Shown here one piece after another: positions 34,617 through 42,793 of a stretch of DNA of 64,000 bases. Numbering within the stretch: the stretch's first letter is position 1; each line of letters begins with the position of its first letter. Under the pieces are notes generated by a model that saw nothing but the letters and a program-made list of their open reading frames with translations, did no database searches and was not told the origin of the DNA. The stretch spans positions 20,106-84,105 of the forward strand of contig CANLCC010000005.1 of the NCBI GenBank assembly GCA_947488815.1, written 5' to 3'. Both the position numbers and the translations under genes were made by a program. The stretch comes from CAIQIA01 sp945861105 (lineage in GTDB: Bacteria; Cyanobacteriota; Cyanobacteriia; PCC-6307; Cyanobiaceae).

Positions 34617-35693
34617 TCAGCGGTTCAGGCTCTGGGCGGCGGCGGCGGCAAGGGCCCTGATCATGTCAGTTGAGCGGGGGTCATTGAAGGGCCCCTTGAC
34701 CATGAAGGAGGTCACGGCCCGGCGGCCATCAGGCAGCTCGATCAGGGCTGAATCGACGTAGGCGGTGCCGATGTCGCCGGTCTTGTTCAGCACCCGTAAC
34801 CCCCGGCTGAGCAGGCCGTCATTGACGTCGTTGCCGGCCGCAGCGGCGGCGCCACCGGCCCCCCGCAGCCAGCCGCTGGGGATGAGCGTGTCGGTGCCGG
34901 AGGTGCCGAGGATCGAGCGGAAGCGGTCCCGGCCCCGGGGTGACAGTTCGCGGCCGGTCTCGACGAGGGCGATGGTGCGGGCCTGATCCCGTGGGGTGGT
35001 GGTGTTGGTGCCCTCCAGGTCGGGCAGCCAGTTGCGGATGACGGTGCCGCTGAGCCCCAGCTGCTGGAAGCGGCGGTTCAGCGCCTCCTTGCCACCGAGG
35101 CGCTGGATCAGCAGGTTGGTGGCGGTGTTGTCGCTGACACGGATCATCTCGGTGGCCACCTCGTCAAAGGCGAAGCGGCTGCCCAGGGGCTGGGCCGCCA
35201 TCCAGCCCGAGCCGCCACCGACCACCGTCTTGGTCAGCGGCAGCTTCTCGTCGGTGCGGGCCCGCCCCTGGTCGACGGCCTCGAGGGCGGCCAGCAGGAT
35301 CGGTGTCTTGATCGAGCTGGCGGCCGGCAGGGGCCGATCGGGTTGCAGTTCGGCGTAGCGGCCGTCGTCCAGCACCAGCAGGAACGCCCCCACGGTCAGA
35401 TCCTTCTGGCCGGCGGCGATGCGGGCCCAGCGGGCCGACAGGTCGCGGTCCTCCTGGCGGGGTTCGAACTGCCCCAGCCCCTGGCTTGGCCGCAGGGCCG
35501 GTGGGGCCATCCGCAGCCGCAGCAGCGGAGGGGACCCCGGGCTGAAGCGCGGGGCCAGCACCCGCAGGGCGGTGCCGGTGAGCAGCCCCAGGCCGATGCC
35601 GAGGATCACCAGGCGCAGCAGCAGCAGGATCGGCTGGGCCCAGCCGGCCTCGCGGTCGACCCGACGGCGCGACACAGGGGAACGGAGGAGCAC
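34617..35693 (-). CDS. Class A beta-lactamase-like serine hydrolase
   Basis: A membrane-anchored penicillin-binding-type protein of 358 residues. One N-terminal helix (PILLLLRLVILGIGLGLLTG) precedes a serine hydrolase domain with SxxK in AASSIKTPILLAAL, SDN in IRVSDNTATNLLI and KTG in VLNKTGDIG. All three elements of the active site are present; the omega-loop Glu of true beta-lactamases is not certain. In cyanobacteria such proteins are more likely peptidoglycan carboxypeptidase-like enzymes than resistance factors. Confidence 0.87.
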   Translation of the reverse strand: MLLRSPVSRRRVDREAGWAQPILLLLRLVILGIGLGLLTGTALRVLAPRFSPGSPPLLRLRMAPPALRPSQGLGQFEPRQEDRDLSARWARIAAGQKDLTVGAFLLVLDDGRYAELQPDRPLPAASSIKTPILLAALEAVDQGRARTDEKLPLTKTVVGGGSGWMAAQPLGSRFAFDEVATEMIRVSDNTATNLLIQRLGGKEALNRRFQQLGLSGTVIRNWLPDLEGTNTTTPRDQARTIALVETGRELSPRGRDRFRSILGTSGTDTLIPSGWLRGAGGAAAAAGNDVNDGLLSRGLRVLNKTGDIGTAYVDSALIELPDGRRAVTSFMVKGPFNDPRSTDMIRALAAAAAQSLNR

Positions 35694-35717
35694 GGCGGAT
35701 CACATCGGCAGCCCAAG

Positions 35718-36431
35718 TTATCCAGAACCGCCGTCGCTGCCACGGCGGCAGGCCCAGCGCAGCTGATGCACCATGCCGCGCAGCAGGGCCAGCTCCCCGG
35801 GCAGGGCCTCGGCCCGCCGCAGCAGCTCCCGCACCCCGGCCATGCGCGCCCGGGCCGTGTGCGACTGCAGAAAGCCCACCTCCAGCAGCAGCTCCTCGGC
35901 GTCGGCGAGCAGATCTTCCACCGCCTGCCGGGGAGGCAGCGGCCCCCCCGCCATCGCCGGCGCAGCGGGCGCCTCCTGGCCGGCGGCCAGGCAGACCGCC
36001 ACCGCATGGGAGAGGTTCAGGGAGCCATAGCCCGGAGGGGTGGGGATGCGCAGCAGGCGTCCGGCCTGGCCCAGCTCCTGGCTGTCCAGTCCCCGGTCCT
36101 CGCGGCCGAAGACCAGCGCCACGGCCGCCGGCCCCTCGGCGGGGGTGCGCAACCAGGCGAGCGCCTCCTCGGGGGGCAGGGGGGTGGTGGCCCCCCCCTC
36201 GCGGCCGCTGGCCGCCACGACCCGGCGGCAGTCAGCGATGGCGGCGGCCAGGCTCGGGAACTGGCGGGCCTGCTCCAGCAGGTGCACGCCGTGGACGGCC
36301 ATGCGGCGGGCTTCATCGGCGAGCGGATCGCAGCGGGGGGCCACCAGCCGCAGTTCCGGCACGGCGTAGTTGGCGCAGAGCCGGGCCACGCTGCCCACGT
36401 TGAGGGGGCCGGCGGGTTCGATGAGCACCAC
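35718..36431 (-). CDS. SPOUT-family RNA methyltransferase (TrmJ-like)
   Basis: A 237-residue 2'-O-methyltransferase with the trefoil knot fold. Motif 1 is VLIEPAGPLNVGSVARLCANYAV, motif 2 ALVFGREDRGLDSQELGQ, motif 3 IPTPPGYGSLNLSHAVAV. These match TrmJ, which methylates position 32 of certain tRNAs, although other SPOUT members are alike. Start is GTG 36431. A C-terminal helical tail of about 70 residues is usual. Ends 26 bases from cytM on the same strand. Confidence 0.85.
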   Translation of the reverse strand: MVLIEPAGPLNVGSVARLCANYAVPELRLVAPRCDPLADEARRMAVHGVHLLEQARQFPSLAAAIADCRRVVAASGREGGATTPLPPEEALAWLRTPAEGPAAVALVFGREDRGLDSQELGQAGRLLRIPTPPGYGSLNLSHAVAVCLAAGQEAPAAPAMAGGPLPPRQAVEDLLADAEELLLEVGFLQSHTARARMAGVRELLRRAEALPGELALLRGMVHQLRWACRRGSDGGSG

Positions 36432-36457
36432 GCAGAGGCGGCTGTCCAGGGGGGCGG

Positions 36458-36817
36458 TCAGTGCAGGGTGTGCAGGTGGGCGAGCAGATCGGCCATGGCC
36501 TGGGGATCGGGCTGGAAGCGCGGCATCGGCGGGGTGCGACCGCTGGTGACCTGACGGATCAGCCAGACGTCACTGCGGCGCTGGTCGACCCCCTGCAATC
36601 GCGGGCCCACCAGACCCTGGCCGGCGATGCCGTGGCAACCGGCGCAGTTGATCAGAAAGAGCCGTCCACCCCGCTCGGCATCGCCCGGGAGGGCGAGGCT
36701 GCTGCGGGTGTAGGGGTCATGGCGGGCCGGCAGCAGCAGCACAAGGGCCACCACGACCGCTGCCACCAGCGCCAGCACGGCCAGGGCGGCGATCAGCCCG
36801 GTGCGGCCCGGGGCCAT
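36458..36817 (-). CDS. cytM: Cytochrome c, CytM family
   Basis: A 119-residue c-type cytochrome with an N-terminal membrane anchor (LIAALAVLALVAAVVVALVLLL), the heme site CAGCH in LFLINCAGCHGIAGQGLVGP, and an axial methionine in GRTPPMPRFQPDPQAMADLL. This end block is close to cyanobacterial CytM, a minor cytochrome that affects respiration and photosynthetic electron flow. ATG 36817 places the anchor at the N-terminus; a TTG about eight codons earlier is possible. Followed by the TrmJ-like gene. Confidence 0.88.
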   Translation of the reverse strand: MAPGRTGLIAALAVLALVAAVVVALVLLLPARHDPYTRSSLALPGDAERGGRLFLINCAGCHGIAGQGLVGPRLQGVDQRRSDVWLIRQVTSGRTPPMPRFQPDPQAMADLLAHLHTLH

Positions 36818-36899
36818 CGCCACGGATTCGCTGCTGCTCAACGCTCGGCCCCGTTCACACTGCTCACCACATTGGCGCCTCTGCAGATAGATTGCAGCG

Positions 36900-37649
36900 T
36901 CAGTTCTCTCCAGACCCGGCCTCATGATCGAACCCCTGCTCTGCGGCATCGTTCTGGGCCTGATCCCCGTCACCCTCCTCGGCCTGTTCGTCGCCGCCTG
37001 GAACCAGTACCGCCGCGGTGGCAGCGCCCTGGGGGGCTGACACAGGCGTCACTTCAAGCAGCACCGTGGAGCCATACCGGCGACGGCGTCTCTCGCCCCA
37101 GCCGAGGGGCAGCGACGGCGGTGCGTCGGCGGCGGCTTCGAGCCAGACCCGACCCCTGGGGCTGAGCCACCCTCCTGCCTCAAGACCCTCCAGCACGGGG
37201 CCATAGAGCCCCGCCCGATAGGGCGGATCGGCATAGACAAGATCAAACGGTTCGTCGCAGCGGTCGACGCCAAGGCTGTCGCCATGGTTGTCGCCATGGT
37301 TGTCGCCACGGTCGCCGCAACGGTTGTCGCAACGGTTCAGCCAGCGCCGCACATCAGCGGTGACCACCTGCCAGCGGCCGTCGTAGGCCCCGCCGAGGGC
37401 CAGCAGGTTGCGTCGGGCCACAAGGGCCAGGCGGCGGTCCTGCTCCACCGCCAGCACCCGCTCTGCCCCCTGCAGCAGTGCCTCACAGCTCATGGCGGCG
37501 CTGCCACAGCAGAGTTCGAGCCATGAACGCCCGGCCACGGCCCCCTGCAGCTGGTTGAAGAGGGCTTCGCGCACCCGTGCTGCCGTGGGCCGAGCCCGAT
37601 CGCCGGGGGGGCTGAGCAGTCGTCGACCGTTGCTGAGCCGCAGGCTCAC
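36900..37649 (-). CDS. rsmD: 16S rRNA (guanine-966-N2)-methyltransferase RsmD
   Basis: Methyltransferase that modifies 16S rRNA. Visible: LLSPPGDRARPTAARVREALFNQL, SAM motif WLELCCGSAAMSCEALLQGA, and catalytic DPPY in LVYADPPYRAGLY. The start is GTG 37649, overlapping the hisH stop as GTGA. Two oddities: an Asn/Gly/Asp/His insertion from a 12-base tandem repeat (37277-37336), and a C-terminal tail of about 42 residues after YGSTVLLEV that is antisense to the whole of petG. RsmD normally ends near that point, so the natural stop may have been lost by an indel. Confidence 0.88.
   Translation of the reverse strand: MSLRLSNGRRLLSPPGDRARPTAARVREALFNQLQGAVAGRSWLELCCGSAAMSCEALLQGAERVLAVEQDRRLALVARRNLLALGGAYDGRWQVVTADVRRWLNRCDNRCGDRGDNHGDNHGDSLGVDRCDEPFDLVYADPPYRAGLYGPVLEGLEAGGWLSPRGRVWLEAAADAPPSLPLGWGERRRRRYGSTVLLEVTPVSAPQGAATAAVLVPGGDEQAEEGDGDQAQNDAAEQGFDHEAGSGEN
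36924..37040 (+). CDS. petG: Cytochrome b6f complex subunit 5, PetG
   Basis: A 38-residue single-helix subunit required for cytochrome b6f stability. It starts MIEPLLCGIVLGLIPVTLLG and continues LFVAAWNQYRRGG, a near-perfect PetG pattern. ATG 36924, stop TGA at 37040. It lies entirely antisense to the last part of the rsmD frame and is divergent from cytM, with about 106 bases between the two starts. Confidence 0.95.
   Translation: MIEPLLCGIVLGLIPVTLLGLFVAAWNQYRRGGSALGG
37277..37336 (+). repeat. 12-base tandem repeat inside rsmD
   Basis: Five head-to-tail copies of a 12-mer: two exact TGTCGCCATGGT units (37277-37300), one TGTCGCCACGGT, then two diverged units ending at 37336. In the rsmD frame it adds repeated Asn-His-Gly-Asp residues in a loop before the DPPY motif. 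Unit length keeps the frame, so copy number can vary without breaking the gene. Confidence 0.8.
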
Positions 37650-38257
37650 GGCAGGCTGGCCAGCCAGTGCTGCAGCAGCTGCAGACCCGCCTGGCCCGAT
37701 TTCTCGGGGTGGAACTGCACGGCCTGCAGGGCACCGCAGCCCACGGCCGCCACCACGGTCGTGGCCCCGTAGCTGGCCCGGGCGGTGATGCAGGCGCCAT
37801 CGGCGGGAACCGCGGCGTAGGAATGGACGAAATACATCCAGGGGGGTGGGGCCGCAGGATCCAGCAGGGGTGTCGGCCGGTCGGGCAGCAGCGGCGCCCA
37901 GCCCATGTGCGGCCGCGGTTCCCGGGGTTCCTCCGGCAGGGCCTCCACCCTGCCGGCCAGCAAGCCCAGGCCCGGCTGCTGGCCTTCGTCGCTGCCTTCG
38001 AACAGCAGCTGCAGTCCGAGACAGATCCCCAGCAGCGGTCTGCCGTCGGCCTGCCACTGGCGCAGGGGAGCCTCCCAGCCGCCCTGGCGCAGGCGCTCCA
38101 CCGCCGGATCAAAGGCGCCGACGCCGGGCAGCACAAGGGCCCTCAGCTCGCGGCAGGCATCCGGCTGATCGATGCGGCGGCATGGTGCCCCCAACCGAGC
38201 CAGGGCCTTCTCCACCGAGTGGAGGTTGCCCATGCCGTAATCGATCACACCGATCAT
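37646..38257 (-). CDS. hisH: Imidazole glycerol phosphate synthase glutaminase subunit
   Basis: Class I glutamine amidotransferase that feeds ammonia to HisF in histidine synthesis. Marks: IGVIDYGMGNLHSVEKAL at the start, oxyanion strand LVLPGVGAFDPAV, nucleophile Cys in LLGICLGLQLLFEGS, HSYAA, and the His/Glu pair in VQFHPEKSGQAG. 203 residues, full length. Coupled to rsmD downstream and 5 bases from the LOG gene upstream. Confidence 0.96.
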   Translation of the reverse strand: MIGVIDYGMGNLHSVEKALARLGAPCRRIDQPDACRELRALVLPGVGAFDPAVERLRQGGWEAPLRQWQADGRPLLGICLGLQLLFEGSDEGQQPGLGLLAGRVEALPEEPREPRPHMGWAPLLPDRPTPLLDPAAPPPWMYFVHSYAAVPADGACITARASYGATTVVAAVGCGALQAVQFHPEKSGQAGLQLLQHWLASLP

Positions 38258-38262
38258 CGGAC

Positions 38263-39327
38263 CTACGGGGCCAGCGCCACCCGGCGCTCGGGGTGCTCCA
38301 GGGGATCGCTGCTGGGCAGGTCGAGGCTGTTGAGGTGCTGGATGAGTTCGTACAAGCGCCCCACCTGGCGCTGGTTGAAGAGCAGTTCCAGGCAGTCGCG
38401 ACGCTGACCATCCGGGCCGCTGCAGGGCAGGCAGTTGATGCGCCCGCTGAGCAGCAGGTCAGAGAAACGACGGTTGAGATCGTCGAGCACCCCGGCGGGC
38501 AAGGCGCAGTGGAGCAACAGCTGCAGGTGGTCGCCCCGGAACCGAGAGGCATCGAAGACCCGATAGAACTGGCGGATCTGTCGGACAGCCTCGTCGGCGG
38601 TGTGGGCGGTGCCGTAGAGCTGACGATCTTCCGGGGAGATGAGGCCGCGGTCATCGAGGGCGCGGTTCACGTAGGAATGCCAGCGATGCCAGTAGTCGTC
38701 GCCATCGGGGCAGACCAGCACCACCGGAACGGGCGGATTGCGGGAGGTCTGAATCAGCGTGAGGGCCTCGAAGAGTTCGTCGAGGGTGCCGAAGCCGCCG
38801 GGAAGCACCACCACTGCATCGGTTTCCCGCAGGAAAAAGAGTTTGCGGGTGTGGAAATAACGGAAGGTCAGCAGGCGATCACTGCCGTTGATGTAGGGAT
38901 TGGCCTCCTGTTCGAAGGGAAGGTCGACGTTGAGGCCGAAGGACTGGCCCGCCCCCGCACCACGGTTGGCGGCCTCCATGACCCCTCCACCGGCACCGGT
39001 CATCACTTCGAAACCGGCGGCCACGGCCGCTGCCGCCACGTCGATGCCGAGCTGATAGACCCGATCCGCCACCGGGGTTCGGGCCGAACCGAAGATCGCC
39101 ACCTTGCGGGTGCTGCGATGGGGGTGAAACACCCTGAAGCCGTCGGCCATGTCGGCCAGGGTGCCGTCGATGATCTCCCAGTCGGAGGCATCGGCTTCGG
39201 AACGGCTGATGCGGACCAGCGTTTCGAGCACCCGGCAGGCGACCTCGCCGTGGCTGTGATCGTTCAGCTCCCTGGCAAGGTCACTGAGGTGATTCCGGAT
39301 GGCGTCCGGGAGGGGTGGGGCGTGCAC
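38263..39327 (-). CDS. LOG family protein (TIGR00730-like)
   Basis: Rossmann-type protein of the lysine decarboxylase-like/LOG family, some of which cleave nucleoside 5'-monophosphates to release a base (cytokinin activation in plants). The diagnostic PGGFGTLDELFEAL is present with RKLFFLRETDAVVVL just before it, and VMTGAGGGVMEAANRGA earlier. An N-terminal helical extension of about 80 residues and a C-terminal extension of about 90 are typical of the cyanobacterial form. I choose GTG 39327 because it begins after the trxA stop; ATG 39387 would overlap trxA by 50 bases. Confidence 0.83.
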   Translation of the reverse strand: MHAPPLPDAIRNHLSDLARELNDHSHGEVACRVLETLVRISRSEADASDWEIIDGTLADMADGFRVFHPHRSTRKVAIFGSARTPVADRVYQLGIDVAAAAVAAGFEVMTGAGGGVMEAANRGAGAGQSFGLNVDLPFEQEANPYINGSDRLLTFRYFHTRKLFFLRETDAVVVLPGGFGTLDELFEALTLIQTSRNPPVPVVLVCPDGDDYWHRWHSYVNRALDDRGLISPEDRQLYGTAHTADEAVRQIRQFYRVFDASRFRGDHLQLLLHCALPAGVLDDLNRRFSDLLLSGRINCLPCSGPDGQRRDCLELLFNQRQVGRLYELIQHLNSLDLPSSDPLEHPERRVALAP

Positions 39328-39337
39328 ACCGAGGGCG

Positions 39338-39661
<324 letters not shown>

Positions 39662-39837
39662 GGACTCGGGGTGTGCTGGTTTTGGAATCTAGCAATGGCT
39701 TCGTGGCCGGGCGCCCTTCGGCGACGAAGCGTTGAAGACGAAAGCCCGGACGCGCCGGGCGGGGTGGTGTGAGGAGTGTGCGGCCGAAGCCCCACGGCCT
39801 CAGGCTAGCGCCTGCGACGCCTGAGACTTGAGACGGG
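39662..39837 (-). promoter_or_regulatory. Intergenic region with two inverted repeats (trxA promoter side, guaB3 end)
   Basis: Holds no gene. An inverted repeat CTCAGGC (39799-39805) / GCCTGAG (39819-39825) lies just after the guaB3 stop and could be a terminator stem, although no T-run follows. A second stem CTTCGT (39699-39704) / ACGAAG (39724-39729), extended inside by GCCG/CGGC, lies just upstream of the possible trxA -10 box TAGATT. Functions are inferred from position only. Confidence 0.4.
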
Positions 39838-41001
39838 TCACTTGCCCATGCCCAGGCGCTGGGCCTTCTGGTACACCTTGCCTTCGGTGAGCAGTGACGG
39901 CGCCACGACCACGTCCACCCGCTGCATTTCCTTGAGGGTGCGCGCCCCCAGGGTGCCCATGGAGGTGCGGATGCAGCCGAGCAGGTTCTGGGTGCCGTCG
40001 TCGAGGCTCGCAGGGCCCCGCAGGATCTTCTCGAGGCTGCCGGTGGTGCCGACCCGGATCCGGGTGCCGCGGGGCAGCACCGGACTGGGGGTGGCCATGC
40101 CCCAGTGGAAGCCGCGGCCCGGAGCCTGCTCCGCCCGGGCGATGGGGGAGCCGATCATCACGGCATCGGCGCCGCAGGCCAGGCATTTGCAGATGTCGCC
40201 ACCGGTGACGATGCCGCCGTCGGCCACGATCGGCACATAGCGACCCGTGGCCGCCGCATGGTCGTCCCGGGCGGCGGCACAGTCGGCCACGGCGGTGGCC
40301 TGGGGGATGCCGACACCGAGCACCCCCCGCGAGGTGCAGGCGGCCCCCGGGCCGATGCCGACCATGATCCCGGCGGCGCCGGCCTGCATCAGTTGCAGGG
40401 CCACCTCGTAGGTGACGCAGTTGCCGATCACCACGGGCACACCGAGGTTGGCGCAGAGATCGGCCAGATCGAGGGATTCACGGCCGGCGGGGCCGATGTG
40501 CTCGGTGCTCACCACCGTGGCCTGCACGAAGAACAGCGAGGCCCCGGCCTCGGCCACGGCCTTGCCGAACCGCAGGGCCGCCGCCGGGGTGGCACTCACG
40601 GCGGCGATGCCGCCCCGGTCGCGGATCTCGGTGATGCGCTGGCGGATCAGATCCTCACGGACCGGCTGGCTGTACAGCTCCTGCATGAGGGGGACAAAGG
40701 CATCGGTGCCGACGGCGGCGATGCGGTCGAGCACCGGCTCGGGGTCGTCGTAGCGACACTGCACGCCCTCGAGGTTGAGAACCCCCAGGGCCCCGAGGCG
40801 GGTGAGCTCGACCGCCACGGCCACATCGACCACGCCGTCCATGGCGCTGGCGATGATCGGGATCTCACGCTCGATCCCGCCGATGCTCCAGCGGCTGTCG
40901 GTCACCTCGGGATCGACCGTGCGTCCGCCGGGTACCAGGGCGATCTCATCGATCCCGTAGGCCCGGCGCACGGTGCGGGAGCGGCCCAGCTGGATGTTCA
41001 C
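39838..41001 (-). CDS. guaB3: GuaB3-family IMP dehydrogenase
   Basis: A 387-residue TIM-barrel protein of the IMP dehydrogenase superfamily without CBS domains. Marks: IPIIASAMDGVVD, the phosphate/active-site loop GIGPGAACTSRGVLGVGIPQ with the catalytic Cys, and VADGGIVTGGDICKCLACGADAVM. This is the GuaB3 group (TIGR01304-like) known from cyanobacteria and actinobacteria; cyanobacterial GuaB3 has been reported to oxidise IMP to XMP. A classical guaB may exist elsewhere in the genome. Confidence 0.88.
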   Translation of the reverse strand: MNIQLGRSRTVRRAYGIDEIALVPGGRTVDPEVTDSRWSIGGIEREIPIIASAMDGVVDVAVAVELTRLGALGVLNLEGVQCRYDDPEPVLDRIAAVGTDAFVPLMQELYSQPVREDLIRQRITEIRDRGGIAAVSATPAAALRFGKAVAEAGASLFFVQATVVSTEHIGPAGRESLDLADLCANLGVPVVIGNCVTYEVALQLMQAGAAGIMVGIGPGAACTSRGVLGVGIPQATAVADCAAARDDHAAATGRYVPIVADGGIVTGGDICKCLACGADAVMIGSPIARAEQAPGRGFHWGMATPSPVLPRGTRIRVGTTGSLEKILRGPASLDDGTQNLLGCIRTSMGTLGARTLKEMQRVDVVVAPSLLTEGKVYQKAQRLGMGK

Positions 41002-41034
41002 CGACGACCTTGATCCGGACAGAGAATCAAGGTA

Positions 41035-41538
41035 TCAATCGGCCCGGCCCACCACCGAAGACCACACCCCTTCAGCCTTGGCCAGCAGCTGCTGGCGGCT
41101 GTCGCTGCGCACCAGGTTGCGGCTGCTGTAGAGACCGATCCAGATCAGGCCCACCAGCTGCAGCAGCCGCGGCAGCAGCGGGACCCCGTCAAGGGCGCCC
41201 AGCACCGATCCCAGCAGGCGCAGCACCAGCAGCAGGGCCAGGGCCGCCGCCAGAGCCTTGAGCGGGCGCTGGCTCTGCTGCCACAGCTCGGCCACCTGGC
41301 CTTCCCCCAGCCAGCCATTGAGGCGGTCGAGCAGTTCCTGCCATTCGCCCCCCGTCTCGCCAGCGCCGGCGTCGGTGGCGGCCGGCAGCACCACGGTCTC
41401 GAGGATGGCGTCCACCACGGGGGTGGCTTCCTGCGGGGCAGGCTCCACGGGGGCCGGTTCGGCAGGCGGCGCAGATTCAGCCACCGGCGGCGTCAGGACC
41501 TCGGGATGCTCGGTGTCGGGCGTTTCGGGGGTGTTCAT
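41035..41538 (-). CDS. CAAD-domain thylakoid membrane protein (CURT1-like)
   Basis: 167 residues: a long acidic, Pro-rich N-terminal part (about 85 residues), then a CAAD domain with two membrane helices, QRPLKALAAALALLLVLRLL and VPLLPRLLQLVGLIWIG, linked by GSVLGALDG, and a C-terminal amphipathic helix. CAAD/CURT1 proteins bend thylakoid edges; the domain was first described appended to cyanobacterial tRNA synthetases. ATG 41538 is preferred over 41553. Confidence 0.82.
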   Translation of the reverse strand: MNTPETPDTEHPEVLTPPVAESAPPAEPAPVEPAPQEATPVVDAILETVVLPAATDAGAGETGGEWQELLDRLNGWLGEGQVAELWQQSQRPLKALAAALALLLVLRLLGSVLGALDGVPLLPRLLQLVGLIWIGLYSSRNLVRSDSRQQLLAKAEGVWSSVVGRAD

Positions 41539-41583
41539 GCCTTGGCGTGCCAACGGCGGGAGTTTATGGGGGCCCGGCAGGCC

Positions 41584-42735
41584 TCAGCCCTCCAGAGGCG
41601 GCGGTGGCTGGACTGTCGGCAGCGCAGCCGCCGGGCCGAGGGGAAACCGGCCGTCGAGCAGCTGCTCCACCAGTTCGTCGGCGATTTCATCGGCCAGCCG
41701 CAGGCTGCAGGCCGGCCCCACGGGCAGGCGGTGGCCGTCCACCTGGATGCGACCGCCGAGCAGTTCGGCGTAGGTCACGGTGCCAAACCCCGGCCGCACC
41801 CGGCGCGGAATCGAGAAATCGAGCACCGGCACTTCGAGTTCGGCATCGCTGGCGGCCGCCTGGCGGGCCTGGCTTTCCCCCAGCAACGGCACCGGTGCCG
41901 CCACCGCCACCAGCAGGCTGGCCCCGTGGCCCTCGAAGAACGCCGGCCGCAGCCAGCGGGGTTCCAGCTCCGTCAGGGGGGCACTGAGGGCGAGGCTGAC
42001 CCCTGGGGCCCGGGCCTGGCCCCCCGGCTGGCGGCGGGTGCCCGGCTGGTGGCCGCTGCCGGGCCCCAGCACCTGCCCGATCGCCCCGGCCACCAGCACC
42101 GGCATGCCGGGGCCCAGCCCCAGCAGCCCCGGCATGCTGTGGCCGACGCTGCGGGCGCCGCTGCCGGTGAACAGGGCATTGCCATAGGGACCGAGCAGGG
42201 GCCCGTAGGGACTGGCCAGCACCCCATCGGCGCTGCTGACGGCCACCACGCCCCCCTCCACCAGCCCCCGCTGCAGCAGCAGGCGGCCGTTGCTCAGGTG
42301 ACGCCGGTCGATGCTGGTGACCAGGTCCCTTCGCGGGTGCAGCGGTGTCACTTCGCCCTGCAGGGCCAGGGGCAGTTCCCGTCCGGCAAGCAGATCTGCG
42401 AGCACGTGGGCGCCGCCGCGGCGGCCGCCACCGCCCAGGCCGCCACCGATGGGCAGGCAGAGTTCGCCGGCCCCGAATCCCCCCTCAAGGGTCATGTCGG
42501 CCAGCAGGGCCCGGCGGATGCGCAGGGGCGGGTCGGCCGGACCGAGGCTGATGGTGACGAGCCCCTGGTCGGTGAAGTCGGCCCCTGCCGCCGCCAGCAC
42601 GTCGGTGTCGGCGTAGGCAGCGGCCAGGCCCTGGGCCGCCACCCGGCGGCGGAAGTCAAGGGCCGTGGTGGCGCGCAGCTGCCCCCGGCGCTGCCGTTCC
42701 CGCAGCTCTTCGATCGTGCGGGCCGGAAAGGCCAT
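41584..42735 (-). CDS. Homocysteine biosynthesis protein (HcyBio/DUF39-like)
   Basis: A 383-residue protein resembling the DUF39 family, which in methanogens takes part in making homocysteine from aspartate semialdehyde and sulfide. Marks: IEELRERQRRGQLRATTALDF at the N-terminus, ELCLPIGGGLGGGGRRGGAHV, SIDRRHLSNGRLLLQRGLVEG and YGPLLGPYGNALFTGSG. The Gly-rich loop may bind the cofactor or thiol. Some marine cyanobacteria also carry it. Divergent from gyrA. Family assignment is from pattern recognition. Confidence 0.7.
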   Translation of the reverse strand: MAFPARTIEELRERQRRGQLRATTALDFRRRVAAQGLAAAYADTDVLAAAGADFTDQGLVTISLGPADPPLRIRRALLADMTLEGGFGAGELCLPIGGGLGGGGRRGGAHVLADLLAGRELPLALQGEVTPLHPRRDLVTSIDRRHLSNGRLLLQRGLVEGGVVAVSSADGVLASPYGPLLGPYGNALFTGSGARSVGHSMPGLLGLGPGMPVLVAGAIGQVLGPGSGHQPGTRRQPGGQARAPGVSLALSAPLTELEPRWLRPAFFEGHGASLLVAVAAPVPLLGESQARQAAASDAELEVPVLDFSIPRRVRPGFGTVTYAELLGGRIQVDGHRLPVGPACSLRLADEIADELVEQLLDGRFPLGPAAALPTVQPPPPLEG

Positions 42736-42793
42736 CAGGGGGCAGAGTCTTCGTTAATCTTGGTTGTTCCTGGATCACAGGGCGGAGCAGGGC

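Noticed and set aside
37277..37336. CRISPR-like repeat
   Set aside because: Units are 12 bases, head-to-tail without spacers, and inside the rsmD coding frame.
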